Source: Bacteroidia bacterium
GTDB taxonomy: Bacteria; Bacteroidota; Bacteroidia; Bacteroidales; UBA932
Assembly: GCA_021153285.1 (NCBI GenBank)
Contig: JAGKTT010000028.1
Span: 1 to 27,723 of the forward strand
DNA length: 27,723 bases
Reading direction: 5' to 3'
The translations under genes were made by a program, and so were the position numbers. Below the pieces are notes generated by a model. It saw nothing but the letters and a program-made list of their open reading frames with translations, searched no databases and was not told where the DNA came from. Positions 1 through 7,427 of this stretch are shown here, piece by piece (within the stretch, counting starts at the first letter, position 1; the number at the start of each line of letters is the position of its first letter).

Positions 1-132
1 GGAGAAAACTGGATTGGCAGAGGATTGCTAAGAAAGAGTCAGAAGGAAGTAATGCTGCCAATTGTTGATAAATATACAGGAACAACAGTCTTTGTCCCTG
101 GTGAGGAATTCCTTCCTATCAAGGATATTTAA
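1..132 (+). CDS. C-terminal fragment of an unrecognised protein
   Basis: The first base of the window is in frame with an open reading frame of 43 codons that ends at the TAA at 130-132, so this is the 3' end of a gene entering from the left. The visible tail contains WIGRGLLRK and TTVFVPGEEFLPIKDI. I do not recognise the family. It is followed 28 bases later by a strong bidirectional hairpin terminator, which supports a real gene end here. No start, domain or catalytic motif is visible. Confidence 0.6.
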   Translation, partial: GENWIGRGLLRKSQKEVMLPIVDKYTGTTVFVPGEEFLPIKDI

Positions 133-160
133 GCAATAAAAACACCAATATATTCCCTAA

Positions 161-205
161 CAAAAGCATTCCCCTCGGATACTTTACCAGAGGGGAATAC
201 TTTTG
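161..205. terminator. Bidirectional stem-loop terminator
   Basis: Arms 168-176 and 190-198 (attcccctc / gaggggaat) pair perfectly over 9 bp. After one mismatch (167/199) the outer arms caaaag (161-166) and cttttg (200-205) also pair. The symmetric A and T tracts suit termination on both strands. It ends the gene entering from the left. Confidence 0.75.
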
Positions 206-210
206 TATAT

Positions 211-246
211 GTTATGCGACCCTCTTGTCTAAGAGAACCGCATAAC
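211..246. other. Perfect-armed hairpin of unknown role
   Basis: gttatgcg (211-218) and cgcataac (239-246) pair over 8 bp. A 3x3 internal loop follows, then a second stem ctctt (222-226) / aagag (231-235) with a 4-base loop. It lies five bases past the preceding terminator and has only a weak T stretch after it, so it is not an obvious terminator. It may be part of a small RNA or a remnant repeat. Confidence 0.4.
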
Positions 247-517
247 CCTATTTTGCGTTCAAGATTAGAAGCAATATGTTGCAGTAAGACCGCCGTTGAA
301 CAGGGTACCTTTTTCTTTTCTAACATATATTTGCTAGAATTTAATACTGCATTAAAATGGTGCAACTTTAATTAAAATGAAAGAGTTAAGTATATTAGGA
401 AGAACCATATCACTTCACCAGATGATCCTCTCCCGCCGAAAGGCAGGAATTAACATTATTAGGGAAATGCTCTTTTTATAGCGTTGTTATATTTCTTAGA
501 AAAGATCAGTAGCATAT
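247..517. other. Non-coding interval with no supported gene
   Basis: This AT-rich interval lies between the hairpin at 211-246 and the ppa terminator. It contains a 34-codon plus-strand ORF (377-481) with no clear promoter or SD, and I do not call it a gene. I see no tRNA or other RNA here. Confidence 0.4.
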
Positions 518-547
518 GAAAAAGGAGAATGTCATTCGACATTCCCC
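518..547 (-). terminator. Rho-independent terminator of ppa
   Basis: On the minus strand the arms at 547-538 and 533-524 form a 10-bp stem with one G-U pair and a 4-base loop, followed by a T tract (complement of 518-523). It lies 13 bases past the ppa stop codon. Confidence 0.8.
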
Positions 548-560
548 GTCATCCGTTATC

Positions 561-1193
561 TTATTTAATAGCTATATATTCATTATAGTCCTCCATAGCT
601 CGAAGAATTACGTCATGAGCCACATCTGGACCATAGGTACTTACAAACTGCATTCTGCTTGTATTCTCGCCTGGGATATCCTTATAAGTACTAAAATAGT
701 GGATCAGACGTCGAATAATATCAACAGGAACCTGATCAATGTCAGTTAGATGTCCATACACAGCATCATTTTTTAAGACAGCAATGATTTTATCGTCTGC
801 CTGATTGTGGTCAAGTAGACGCAAGCCACCTATAGGTCTTGCATTTACAATTATGTCTCCGTGGGTGACATCCTTTTCTGTTAAAATACAGATATCAAGA
901 GGATCGCCATCTCCTTCTATATCCAAACGAACAAGGGATTTATTAGTAAGTTCAGCCATCTTTGGTCCACAGTAAGTCCTAGGAAGAAAACCATAAAGAG
1001 ACGGAACGATATTCGAAAATTTTTGCGGACGATCTAGCGACAAATATCCAGACTCTTTATCGACCTCATATTTAACCGTGTCTGTTGGAACAATTTCAAT
1101 AAAAGCCCTAACTTGTTCCGGAACATTGTCACCAAGGCTTATACCATGCCAAGGATGCGCTTTATGCAAGTTTCTGTAATCCATATTAAGCAT
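561..1193 (-). CDS. ppa: Inorganic pyrophosphatase (family I)
   Basis: Soluble cytoplasmic enzyme that hydrolyses pyrophosphate to two phosphates and so pulls biosynthetic reactions forward. The 210-residue product is near the usual length for family I. It carries the signature GDGDPLD (residues 94-100), whose aspartates bind the metal ions, and the conserved SLYGFLPRTYC stretch (65-75). The start at 1193 overlaps the TAA of a 21-codon upstream ORF (TAATG). An in-frame ATG three codons later (M4) is an alternative start. No SD is present, as is usual in this phylum. A consensus promoter lies about 150 bases upstream, so the gene has a long structured leader. A terminator follows directly. The family assignment is secure; regulation through the leader is inferred. 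Confidence 0.95.
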   Translation of the reverse strand: MLNMDYRNLHKAHPWHGISLGDNVPEQVRAFIEIVPTDTVKYEVDKESGYLSLDRPQKFSNIVPSLYGFLPRTYCGPKMAELTNKSLVRLDIEGDGDPLDICILTEKDVTHGDIIVNARPIGGLRLLDHNQADDKIIAVLKNDAVYGHLTDIDQVPVDIIRRLIHYFSTYKDIPGENTSRMQFVSTYGPDVAHDVILRAMEDYNEYIAIK

Positions 1194-1258
1194 TACATTA
1201 AATTAATTACCATATAAAAGAAAAATGAGACTTCGTCGCTCTCGCGAGGATGCCTCAT
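1193..1258 (-). CDS. Upstream small ORF in the ppa leader (21 aa)
   Basis: ATG at 1258-1256 opens 21 codons (beginning MRHPRESDEV, then FFFYMV) and stops with TAA at 1195-1193, sharing one base with the ppa ATG (TAATG). The first half of the ORF forms the terminator-like hairpin at 1229-1258, and the run of Phe codons is the T tract behind it. The start sits in a TGGTTAGTATG context that recurs ahead of the Nudix gene. There is no SD. It may be a leader peptide that controls ppa by translational coupling or attenuation. It could also be a chance reading of a hairpin. Translation is not shown. Confidence 0.35.
   Translation of the reverse strand: MRHPRESDEVSFFFYMVINLM
1222..1258 (-). promoter_or_regulatory. 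Terminator-like hairpin in the ppa leader
   Basis: On the minus strand tgaggc pairs with gtctca (one G-U), enclosing a self-complementary ctcgcgag, and is followed by attttt. It lies between the ppa promoter and the ppa start, so it could act as an attenuator or end a short leader RNA. On the minus strand tggttagtatg runs directly into it, with the ATG of that motif at 1258-1256. Confidence 0.5.
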
Positions 1259-1342
1259 ACTAACCACATAATTAATAACACTAAAACTAATAACCAATTG
1301 AGTTTTAAGGGATTCTGACGACCCCTTTGATCAACTTTGGAG

Positions 1343-1372
1343 CAAAAGTACTACTTTTTGCAAGATTAGCAA
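1343..1372 (-). promoter_or_regulatory. Promoter of ppa (Bacteroidota type)
   Basis: On the minus strand TTG (1372-1370) is followed after exactly 19 bases by TACTTTTG (1350-1343), which fits the TTG-N19/21-TAnnTTTG consensus. The predicted transcript starts near 1337, giving a leader of roughly 144 bases before ppa. Confidence 0.75.
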
Positions 1373-1531
1373 TAGCCGATTATCATATTAGCGATGAATT
1401 GCATCACAGCAACGACGAAATGCCCAAATATTAAGATGGACTGTCTAAATCATAATAAATCAGTTGGTCAAGATTTTAAGTAAATTCTTGATAAGATTGA
1501 ATACTAACGATGTGTTTGACTATAATGCCCC

Positions 1532-2080
1532 TTAAAGATTTAGATAAAAATAGCGATACAACGGAGCCACCATCTGCGCATTTAGAATCTTATTATCCGC
1601 TAAAATCGCTTTTACTTCATCTCTAGACATCAGGATCACCTCTAAATCTTCTGTTGCGTCTAATTCCGGGGACGCAATTCTCTCAACTTCTGTCGCCAAA
1701 TAACAATGGACACGATTGGTCATACAATCAGGATTCTCGGATATCGTCATTAGTTTTACCCACGAGCCATTTCCATATCCAGTCTCTTCCAGGAGTTCTC
1801 GTTTAGCACCGTCAAGAGGTGACTCCCCATCCTCCAGAACACCACAGGGCAACTCACAACATACTTCTCCGGCACCATGACGATATTGTCGCTCCATCAC
1901 GAACTCCCCATCCTTGGTTACTGCTATCACATTTACCCAATCCGGATATTCTAGGATATAGTATTCCTCATTAATGCGCCCGTCTGGCAACTGCACTGTA
2001 TCTCTACGGGCTGTCAACCATTTTCGCTTTATAAGGTACTCCGTAGACAATATCTTCCATTTCAACTGATCGTGTGTCAT
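1532..2080 (-). CDS. Nudix hydrolase, ADP-ribose pyrophosphatase-like
   Basis: Predicted to cleave a nucleoside diphosphate linked to another moiety, most likely ADP-ribose or a nucleotide sugar, releasing a monophosphate. The complete Nudix box GX5EX7REUXEEXGU is at residues 80-102, with catalytic glutamates in RELLEETGY. The N-terminal region with EYPDWVNVIAVTKDG and ERQYRHGAGE resembles the NudF/ADPRase group, and the length (182 aa) fits. The exact substrate cannot be told from sequence. The gene starts 12 bases after a 16-codon upstream ORF and behind the terminator of the glpT operon. I see no clear TAnnTTTG promoter of its own upstream, so expression could come from read-through. Confidence 0.88.
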   Translation of the reverse strand: MTHDQLKWKILSTEYLIKRKWLTARRDTVQLPDGRINEEYYILEYPDWVNVIAVTKDGEFVMERQYRHGAGEVCCELPCGVLEDGESPLDGAKRELLEETGYGNGSWVKLMTISENPDCMTNRVHCYLATEVERIASPELDATEDLEVILMSRDEVKAILADNKILNAQMVAPLYRYFYLNL

Positions 2081-2092
2081 AATAATGATGCT

Positions 2093-2143
2093 TTAAAGTA
2101 AAAGAGGCCGGTTCTGGACCCCACCACAACCGACCTCACACAT
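2093..2143 (-). CDS. Upstream small ORF ahead of the Nudix gene (16 aa)
   Basis: ATG at 2143-2141, in the context TGGTTAGTATG, opens 16 codons (MCEVGCGGVQNRPLLL) ending at TAA 2095-2093, 12 bases before the Nudix ATG. The ORF body is the terminator hairpin itself, and the Leu codons are its T tract. The arrangement matches that ahead of ppa. It could be a leader peptide or a coincidence of the terminator sequence. Confidence 0.3.
   Translation of the reverse strand: MCEVGCGGVQNRPLLL
2095..2137 (-). terminator. Terminator of the susC-glpT operon, or attenuator of the Nudix gene
   Basis: On the minus strand gaggtcggtt (2137-2128) pairs with aaccggcctc (2113-2104) over 10 bp with one G-U and a 14-base loop, followed by ttttacttt. 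It stands 30 bases past the glpT stop and 24 bases before the Nudix start. Confidence 0.8.
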
Positions 2144-2166
2144 ACTAACCAAAACAAATTTGACGG

Positions 2167-3513
2167 CTATCCGTTCTTTTTTCTATTTGCCATTATCCAA
2201 ACTATAACTGTGCAGACCACAGATAATATTGCCGCACCAACCCAAAAGTATGCGACTGTAGAAAAGTCGTAGGCAGCAGCACCTTCTCCAACTGTCTTAC
2301 CACTCTGAATAGCGAATCCACTTATAGCATCCTGAATTGCAGCACCGATGTAGCTTGCAATACCCACAACACCAAGAGCGGCTCCAGAGGCTCCCTTCGG
2401 AGCGACATCTGTAGCCATAAGACCACCAAGATAGCAGATCAGGGCTCCGATAGCAAGTCCGAAAATAACCATGCTGACTGCATCCATCGACTTTGGTCCA
2501 TACATGAAAAGCACGAGACCTAGGATGTTCATGAGTCCGAAGATTACAGCAGGTGCATTTCTCTTTCCCTTGAACAGCACGTCAGACACAAATCCTGATG
2601 AAATTGTACCAATAATACCACATACTGAACTTATGGAGATGATGGCACTAGCTTCAAGATTCGTATAACCCTTTTCAGCCTCAAGATAGAAAATACCCCA
2701 GCTGTTGACCGCATATCTTGATATATACATAAACGCACTGGCAAGAGCAAGCATCCAGATAGCAGGGTTCTTAAGCACCATCTTCTGAAGTTCTCCTACT
2801 GACTTACCAGACTCTTCTGATTTTGCCTCAGGTGCTATATCGCCCTTATATTCTGCAATTGAAGGAAGACCCTGGCTCTGCGGTGTATCCCTCATAAACA
2901 GAGCCACTATGGCGAATCCTACCAATCCGATAAGTCCGGCGCCTTTAAATCCCCACTGCCAACCGAATGTAGCAACGATCGCTGATGTAGCAATAAACGT
3001 CAAGGCCTCACCGATGTTATGACTTGAAGACCAAAATCCATAGAACGAACCACGTTCCTTGTTACCATACCATCTAGACAGTGCCACTACACATGGAGCT
3101 GCTCCCATTGACTGAGCCCATCCATTAAGAGCCCACAAGACAAGGAAGAAACCAAATGAAGTCGTAAAGCCAAGGACAAGGTTTATCAAAGCTGTGACAA
3201 GAAGTCCGATAGACATAAATCTACGAATGTTGCTTCTATCTGCAAGGAATCCATTACAAAGCTTACCTACTGCATATGTAATGAAAAGTCCTGAACCAAT
3301 CATACCCAGCTCGCCCTCAGAAAGGACACCTGCATCCACAATCGGCTTTTTGATAACATTCAGGCTGAGACGGCAGACATAATACAGTCCATATCCAATC
3401 GTTGCCGAAAGGAACACCTGCCATCTCAATCTTGAATACTTCTTCTGAACCTCATTAGAATCTGTAATAGGCTCAGAAGGTTTTGACATTTTAAAGAAAT
3501 CTAGAAACTTCAT
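2167..3513 (-). CDS. glpT: GlpT-like sn-glycerol-3-phosphate:phosphate antiporter (MFS)
   Basis: Inner-membrane transporter of the organophosphate:phosphate antiporter family, 448 residues, with about 12 hydrophobic segments. Two arginines that line the substrate pocket in E. coli GlpT have counterparts here: R48 in GYGLYYVCRLSL and R266 in YISRYAVNSWG. The His in SSSHNIGEA (H165) matches the conserved HN of the family. The NGFLADRSNIRRFM loop (87-100) is the MFS loop 2-3 motif. Paralogues such as UhpT and UhpC share these residues, so specificity rests on context: the gene begins 2 bases after a glycerophosphodiesterase whose product is glycerol-3-phosphate. It is the last gene of the operon and is followed by a terminator. 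Confidence 0.85.
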   Translation of the reverse strand: MKFLDFFKMSKPSEPITDSNEVQKKYSRLRWQVFLSATIGYGLYYVCRLSLNVIKKPIVDAGVLSEGELGMIGSGLFITYAVGKLCNGFLADRSNIRRFMSIGLLVTALINLVLGFTTSFGFFLVLWALNGWAQSMGAAPCVVALSRWYGNKERGSFYGFWSSSHNIGEALTFIATSAIVATFGWQWGFKGAGLIGLVGFAIVALFMRDTPQSQGLPSIAEYKGDIAPEAKSEESGKSVGELQKMVLKNPAIWMLALASAFMYISRYAVNSWGIFYLEAEKGYTNLEASAIISISSVCGIIGTISSGFVSDVLFKGKRNAPAVIFGLMNILGLVLFMYGPKSMDAVSMVIFGLAIGALICYLGGLMATDVAPKGASGAALGVVGIASYIGAAIQDAISGFAIQSGKTVGEGAAAYDFSTVAYFWVGAAILSVVCTVIVWIMANRKKNG

Positions 3514-3515
3514 AA

Positions 3516-4430
3516 TTACTCATGGAGACCTCTACTACGTAAATACTTCAACAGATATTCAGCACGGTCAGTCTGAATAATTGTTGCACCCAACGTGTCG
3601 ATCAAGTAGCCATATGCTGCGTCAGGATCAGAAAGTGCCAGATCATCATCATGTCCACCGCACAAAGTATCCCACAGCGTGTTATACCAGATCAGCGCCT
3701 TACCGTCCAATTCTGTCTTCAGCGACTTTGAGTACTCAAGCTGGTTGTCATCCTGATATACCAGTTCATAAGCATACGGCTTGAGGTCAGCCATGTATCC
3801 GTTCATAAGCTCCTCAGCACCCTCCTTATGAAGGTTTACCACTGGCATATACAGAATCTCATCCAAATACTTTCCATAAAGTTCAAGCACCTGATCAGCC
3901 GGCTTTCCACCTTTCATGATGATCTGCCTAGCAGTTCCTGTCTTTTCCAATACGGGAACGATAAGGTCGAAATATCTATCAGCCTTGTCAAGATTCACAA
4001 GAACCTTTCCCTTTGCGGCCAAAAGGGCCTCCTCAAGAGTAGGAACAGAGTGCATGGTCTTGATTGCACATCCATTCTTGAGCTTGAGAGTCTTTATAGA
4101 GTCCAAAGTCCACTCGTTAACCTTACCCTTTCCGGTTGTTGTTCTGTTAAGGGTACCGTCATGCATTACGATAAGTACGCTGTCCTTCGTCATCTGAAGG
4201 TCGAGTTCCACCACATCGACACCTACGTCAATCGAATGCTCGATTGCAGCAATAGAGTTCTCCGGAGCATACCTCCAGTCACCTCTATGGGCTACGACCA
4301 AAACCTGGTCAGTCTCACCATTAACAATCCTGTCTCTGAGAATTTCTGCTCTTGTTCTCTCGTCAACAGGTGCTGACGAGCAAGATGCAAGGAATAGCAA
4401 CCCTGCAAAGAAATATATCAACTTTCTCAT
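3516..4430 (-). CDS. Glycerophosphodiester phosphodiesterase lipoprotein (GDPD family)
   Basis: Hydrolyses glycerophosphodiesters (deacylated phospholipids such as glycerophosphocholine) to an alcohol and sn-glycerol-3-phosphate. I chose the ATG at 4430 because it forms an ATGA overlap with the preceding stop and opens directly into a lipoprotein signal (lipobox LASC, Cys17). An upstream ATG at 4460 would add ten residues. Catalytic signatures are clear: HRGDW (His48), PENS (56-59), ELDLQ (75-79, metal-binding acidic pair) and HDGTLNRTT (His90). Length (304 aa) is typical. Lipidation places it in the periplasm or on the cell surface, so its product must be imported, which fits the GlpT gene 2 bases downstream. 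The headgroup specificity is unknown. Confidence 0.93.
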   Translation of the reverse strand: MRKLIYFFAGLLFLASCSSAPVDERTRAEILRDRIVNGETDQVLVVAHRGDWRYAPENSIAAIEHSIDVGVDVVELDLQMTKDSVLIVMHDGTLNRTTTGKGKVNEWTLDSIKTLKLKNGCAIKTMHSVPTLEEALLAAKGKVLVNLDKADRYFDLIVPVLEKTGTARQIIMKGGKPADQVLELYGKYLDEILYMPVVNLHKEGAEELMNGYMADLKPYAYELVYQDDNQLEYSKSLKTELDGKALIWYNTLWDTLCGGHDDDLALSDPDAAYGYLIDTLGATIIQTDRAEYLLKYLRSRGLHE

Positions 4431-5467
4431 TTCAATACGCTTAATTTGTTGTTGCTCCATATCATCACTTCACCCCAGAACGGCATATATGTCTGCTTGC
4501 TATCCAGCTTCGAAGCTCTCTCAAGACCCAATTCAAGGGACCATCTCGACTCGCTGATATCCTTGTGTCCAAGCTCAAGAATATGCGACAGCAGAACATA
4601 GTCAGGTTCACAAACCTTTCCAATGATATTGTTTTCCTCTAAAGGCGACTGAGCATATCTCGGGATATACACATCAATTGGCAATGTGACGTCATATTCT
4701 GATGCAATAAAGTTTGAGTCACCAGAATGCATCAGCACAAAGTTTCCCGTGTCAGGACCACAGTCTATCTGAAAGACTGTAACCGGAACATTTGTAGATC
4801 CATTGTTATGACGTGTGATAAATGTGTGAAGTGCACAGTCACCAACCGTATAGTCCTTTGCTCCAGTCGAATAATATTGATAATTCTTCTGTGGTTCATA
4901 GAAGTTGCTCAACACCGGCTTACCGGCGTCATACATAGCCTTCATCAATTTTTCCGACTTGTGGTCTGTATGAACGTGAGTCGAAGCATAAAAATCTATA
5001 TATGGAGCAAGTTCGTCTGCACGGTAATGATACACATCAATCGCAAACGCCATGGACGGTGTCTGAATCACATATCCCATGTTATACAACATCCAGATAT
5101 ACACTTCTCCATTCTTTGGCCTCATTGTTTTAAGACCTTTCAAGACTCGTTCAAAGGCAGCATCATAACAAGAAAGTATATTGTCATATTTGACAGTCAA
5201 TGAATACTTATTAGCATCATAATCAAACATATACTTAAATGCGCTGCTTGTGCAAGCATCAGCATATCCTTGAAGCTTGTCAAAAATATCCATCCTTGTC
5301 TTGGATACTTCAAATGGAGTAGTCTCTGCCCACAGCTTTTCCAACTGTACAAGGCCATCCATCTTGCTGCCTCCAGAAGGCTTATCTGGGTTTGGGGTAT
5401 CAACAGGCTTTCCGCATGCCATCATAAAACATGCGGAAAGCACCGTGATAATTGAAGCAAACCTCAT
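4427..5467 (-). CDS. Metallo-beta-lactamase-fold lipoprotein, putative phosphodiesterase
   Basis: A 346-residue lipoprotein (lipobox MMAC, Cys18). The dinuclear metal site of the metallo-beta-lactamase fold is visible as HVHTDH (164-169), further ligands are likely at His220, Asp250 in HSGDSNF, and His295 or His301. The SGDSNF segment is like that of UlaG and NAPE-PLD relatives, many of which cleave phosphodiesters or phospho-ester lipids. A Lys/Asp-Pro-rich linker follows the lipid anchor. It overlaps its neighbours by TAATG at the start and ATGA at the end, so it is translationally coupled in the operon. The context suggests that it prepares substrate for the GDPD or cleaves a related bond. 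That role is inferred; only the fold and location are supported by motifs. Confidence 0.75.
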   Translation of the reverse strand: MRFASIITVLSACFMMACGKPVDTPNPDKPSGGSKMDGLVQLEKLWAETTPFEVSKTRMDIFDKLQGYADACTSSAFKYMFDYDANKYSLTVKYDNILSCYDAAFERVLKGLKTMRPKNGEVYIWMLYNMGYVIQTPSMAFAIDVYHYRADELAPYIDFYASTHVHTDHKSEKLMKAMYDAGKPVLSNFYEPQKNYQYYSTGAKDYTVGDCALHTFITRHNNGSTNVPVTVFQIDCGPDTGNFVLMHSGDSNFIASEYDVTLPIDVYIPRYAQSPLEENNIIGKVCEPDYVLLSHILELGHKDISESRWSLELGLERASKLDSKQTYMPFWGEVMIWSNNKLSVLK

Positions 5468-7419
5468 TATTTAAGAGAGTTTGTACCCTGAATGTTACCT
5501 CCTCTCATACACCATGAGTCAGCTGGACCTGCTGTCTCAATTGTGCAGAGGTTCTTACCTACAGTACCGAAATAAACTCGTGCATCTGGACCAAATGTGA
5601 ATGCTGACATTATCTGGTCTGATGGCTCCATAGTAATCAAGCTACCGGTTGCTGCATCAATTGTAAGAAGCTGCTTAGATCCAGTGTCACCTACATTTGC
5701 CTGAGTACCAGTGTAGAGCTTACCATCCTTAGTAACAACGACATTTGTATAGATAAGAGCGGCAATAGCCTCTGTCTCCCACTTAAGAGTTCCATCCGGA
5801 TTGTAAGCGTAGACCTTCTTATCACCCTTACTTGTATAGTAGATTGTACCATCTGGACCAATTGTAGGGAAGTATGAATCGTTAGAACCCTTTGATGTCT
5901 TCCACTTAACCTCTCCAGTAGCCATATCTATAGCTGCAACTCCATCTGTCTTCTTCAATGCAGCATAAAGGACATTGCCATTGATTGCAAATGATCCACG
6001 CTCAGTGACATTGATTCCGGAAGTGCTCCATCTCTGAGCTCCGTCAGCAGTAAATGACCATACACCTTCGTTTGTTCCGACGTAAACGTTACCCTCAGCG
6101 TCAACAGCGACTGCACTACCTGTACCGCCAGCGAGCTCCTTAGTCCACTTTGCAGCACCTGTATTGGCGTTAAGAGAATAGAGAGTCGCAACAGTACCGT
6201 TAGAAACCACATAGACATTATTGTCAGATGTTACAGCAGGGAAGCCTTCTACATTTCCACAAGTCTCAAATGTCCACTTCTCGGTTCCGTCTGGCTTGAT
6301 AGCGTAGAACTTGCTACCCTGTGCACCAACGTAAATAGATCCGTCCGGACCGACAGCTGGACCACCACCGTATGTTACCTTCTCGATTGGATAAACCCAC
6401 TTCTGCTCGCCAGTCCAGGTGTCAATAGCATAGACATCTCCTGTACCGTCAGAAGTAGAAATATACAATGTCGAACCATCTGGCGAGAATACTGGGTTAG
6501 AAGCCTTAACTGCCTTAATCTGCTTCTTAGACCAAGAATATCCATTTACAGTCATCTCGATTGAGCCAGTGTCAGTTGTTCCATCAACATATGTAACTGT
6601 TGCCTTAGCAGTTGCTTTTCCTTCTGCAGCAAATGAATGGAGAACAGTTAAGCCTGATGCTGTCTGGCCATCGCTGAACTCCCATACCACTGAAGCCACC
6701 TCAGCTGCCATAAAGTACATTGGGTTGTACTCGAATGAAACCAACTGATGCTTAACAGGAGTCTGAACGCTTGTAAGGATAGGGATCACAAGACCAGGAG
6801 TTGCAGATGCCACACAAGACTCACTGTCACCGTTAGGATAGTTACATACGATTGTGAATGTATACTCAGTGTCATTGGTGAGATTCTCTACCATAAGTCT
6901 TTCTGTAGCATACTCAGTAATCTTCTGCTCTCCATTTCCAGGAGTCCAAGTGATGGTATAGCTTGAAAGTCTGTCGGTAACCGGCTTAGTCCAAGTGAGG
7001 AGGATTCTTTCAGAACCAGCATTAGCAGAGAATCCAGTAACGGCAAAGCGAGAAGTCTTTGGAGTACACTTCGATGTCACCTTCTGTGAAAGGCCATTAG
7101 AATACTTGGCCTGAAGGGTGAATGTATAACCGCAATCGTTAACGAGGTTCTCAACTACAACAGACCTCTTGTCTGCTTCAACAGTCATTTCACCGCCTTC
7201 TACACCTGTCAAGTCGGCAGTCCAGATAAGGAGGAATTCCTCTGGATTAGGCTTACCCTCCTGCGTTGTCCACGTAACTGTAGCTGCATTGTCTCCAGCA
7301 ACTGCCTCCACGCTCGCAACCTGATAGAGGTCAAATGGCCTCTCCAGAATTGTCTCCGGCTGACAAGCGCAAAGAGCTGCAACGCCTGCTAAAAATGTAT
7401 ATAAAATCTTTTTCATCAT
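5467..7419 (-). CDS. Fn3-PKD-beta-propeller (PQQ-like) surface lipoprotein
   Basis: A 650-residue lipoprotein (lipobox LCAC, Cys19). Two fibronectin type III domains lie at about 32-122 and 127-208, recognisable by repeated YTFT(L/I) and LTW strands. A PKD-like domain follows at about 215-292 (VWEFSDGQTASG, then ATVTYVDG). The rest (about 297-640) is a beta-propeller built from repeats of the type GPDGSIYVG, TGEQKWVYP, PDGTEKWTF and TGEVKWKTS, the PQQ/pyrrolo-quinoline-like blade pattern. As third gene after susC-susD it sits where SusE/SusF-like surface binding proteins usually lie. Role inferred: an extracellular scaffold that captures ligand near the SusCD complex. No catalytic residues are evident. 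It starts 8 bases after susD. Confidence 0.8.
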   Translation of the reverse strand: MMKKILYTFLAGVAALCACQPETILERPFDLYQVASVEAVAGDNAATVTWTTQEGKPNPEEFLLIWTADLTGVEGGEMTVEADKRSVVVENLVNDCGYTFTLQAKYSNGLSQKVTSKCTPKTSRFAVTGFSANAGSERILLTWTKPVTDRLSSYTITWTPGNGEQKITEYATERLMVENLTNDTEYTFTIVCNYPNGDSESCVASATPGLVIPILTSVQTPVKHQLVSFEYNPMYFMAAEVASVVWEFSDGQTASGLTVLHSFAAEGKATAKATVTYVDGTTDTGSIEMTVNGYSWSKKQIKAVKASNPVFSPDGSTLYISTSDGTGDVYAIDTWTGEQKWVYPIEKVTYGGGPAVGPDGSIYVGAQGSKFYAIKPDGTEKWTFETCGNVEGFPAVTSDNNVYVVSNGTVATLYSLNANTGAAKWTKELAGGTGSAVAVDAEGNVYVGTNEGVWSFTADGAQRWSTSGINVTERGSFAINGNVLYAALKKTDGVAAIDMATGEVKWKTSKGSNDSYFPTIGPDGTIYYTSKGDKKVYAYNPDGTLKWETEAIAALIYTNVVVTKDGKLYTGTQANVGDTGSKQLLTIDAATGSLITMEPSDQIMSAFTFGPDARVYFGTVGKNLCTIETAGPADSWCMRGGNIQGTNSLK

Positions 7420-7427
7420 TGCATCTA

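Noticed and set aside
129..365. 78-codon minus-strand frame
   Set aside because: It runs through the terminator at 161-205 and the hairpin at 211-246, has no recognisable domain and no promoter.
377..481. 34-codon plus-strand ORF (starts MKELSILGRT)
   Set aside because: No SD or convincing promoter, no known family; too short to support alone.
1229..1340. Fluoride riboswitch ahead of ppa
   Set aside because: Pyrophosphatase genes are sometimes fluoride-controlled, but the conserved core of that riboswitch is not visible in this leader.
3828..4376. Long antisense frame opposite the GDPD gene
   Set aside because: It is a shadow of a clearly coding gene with catalytic motifs on the other strand.
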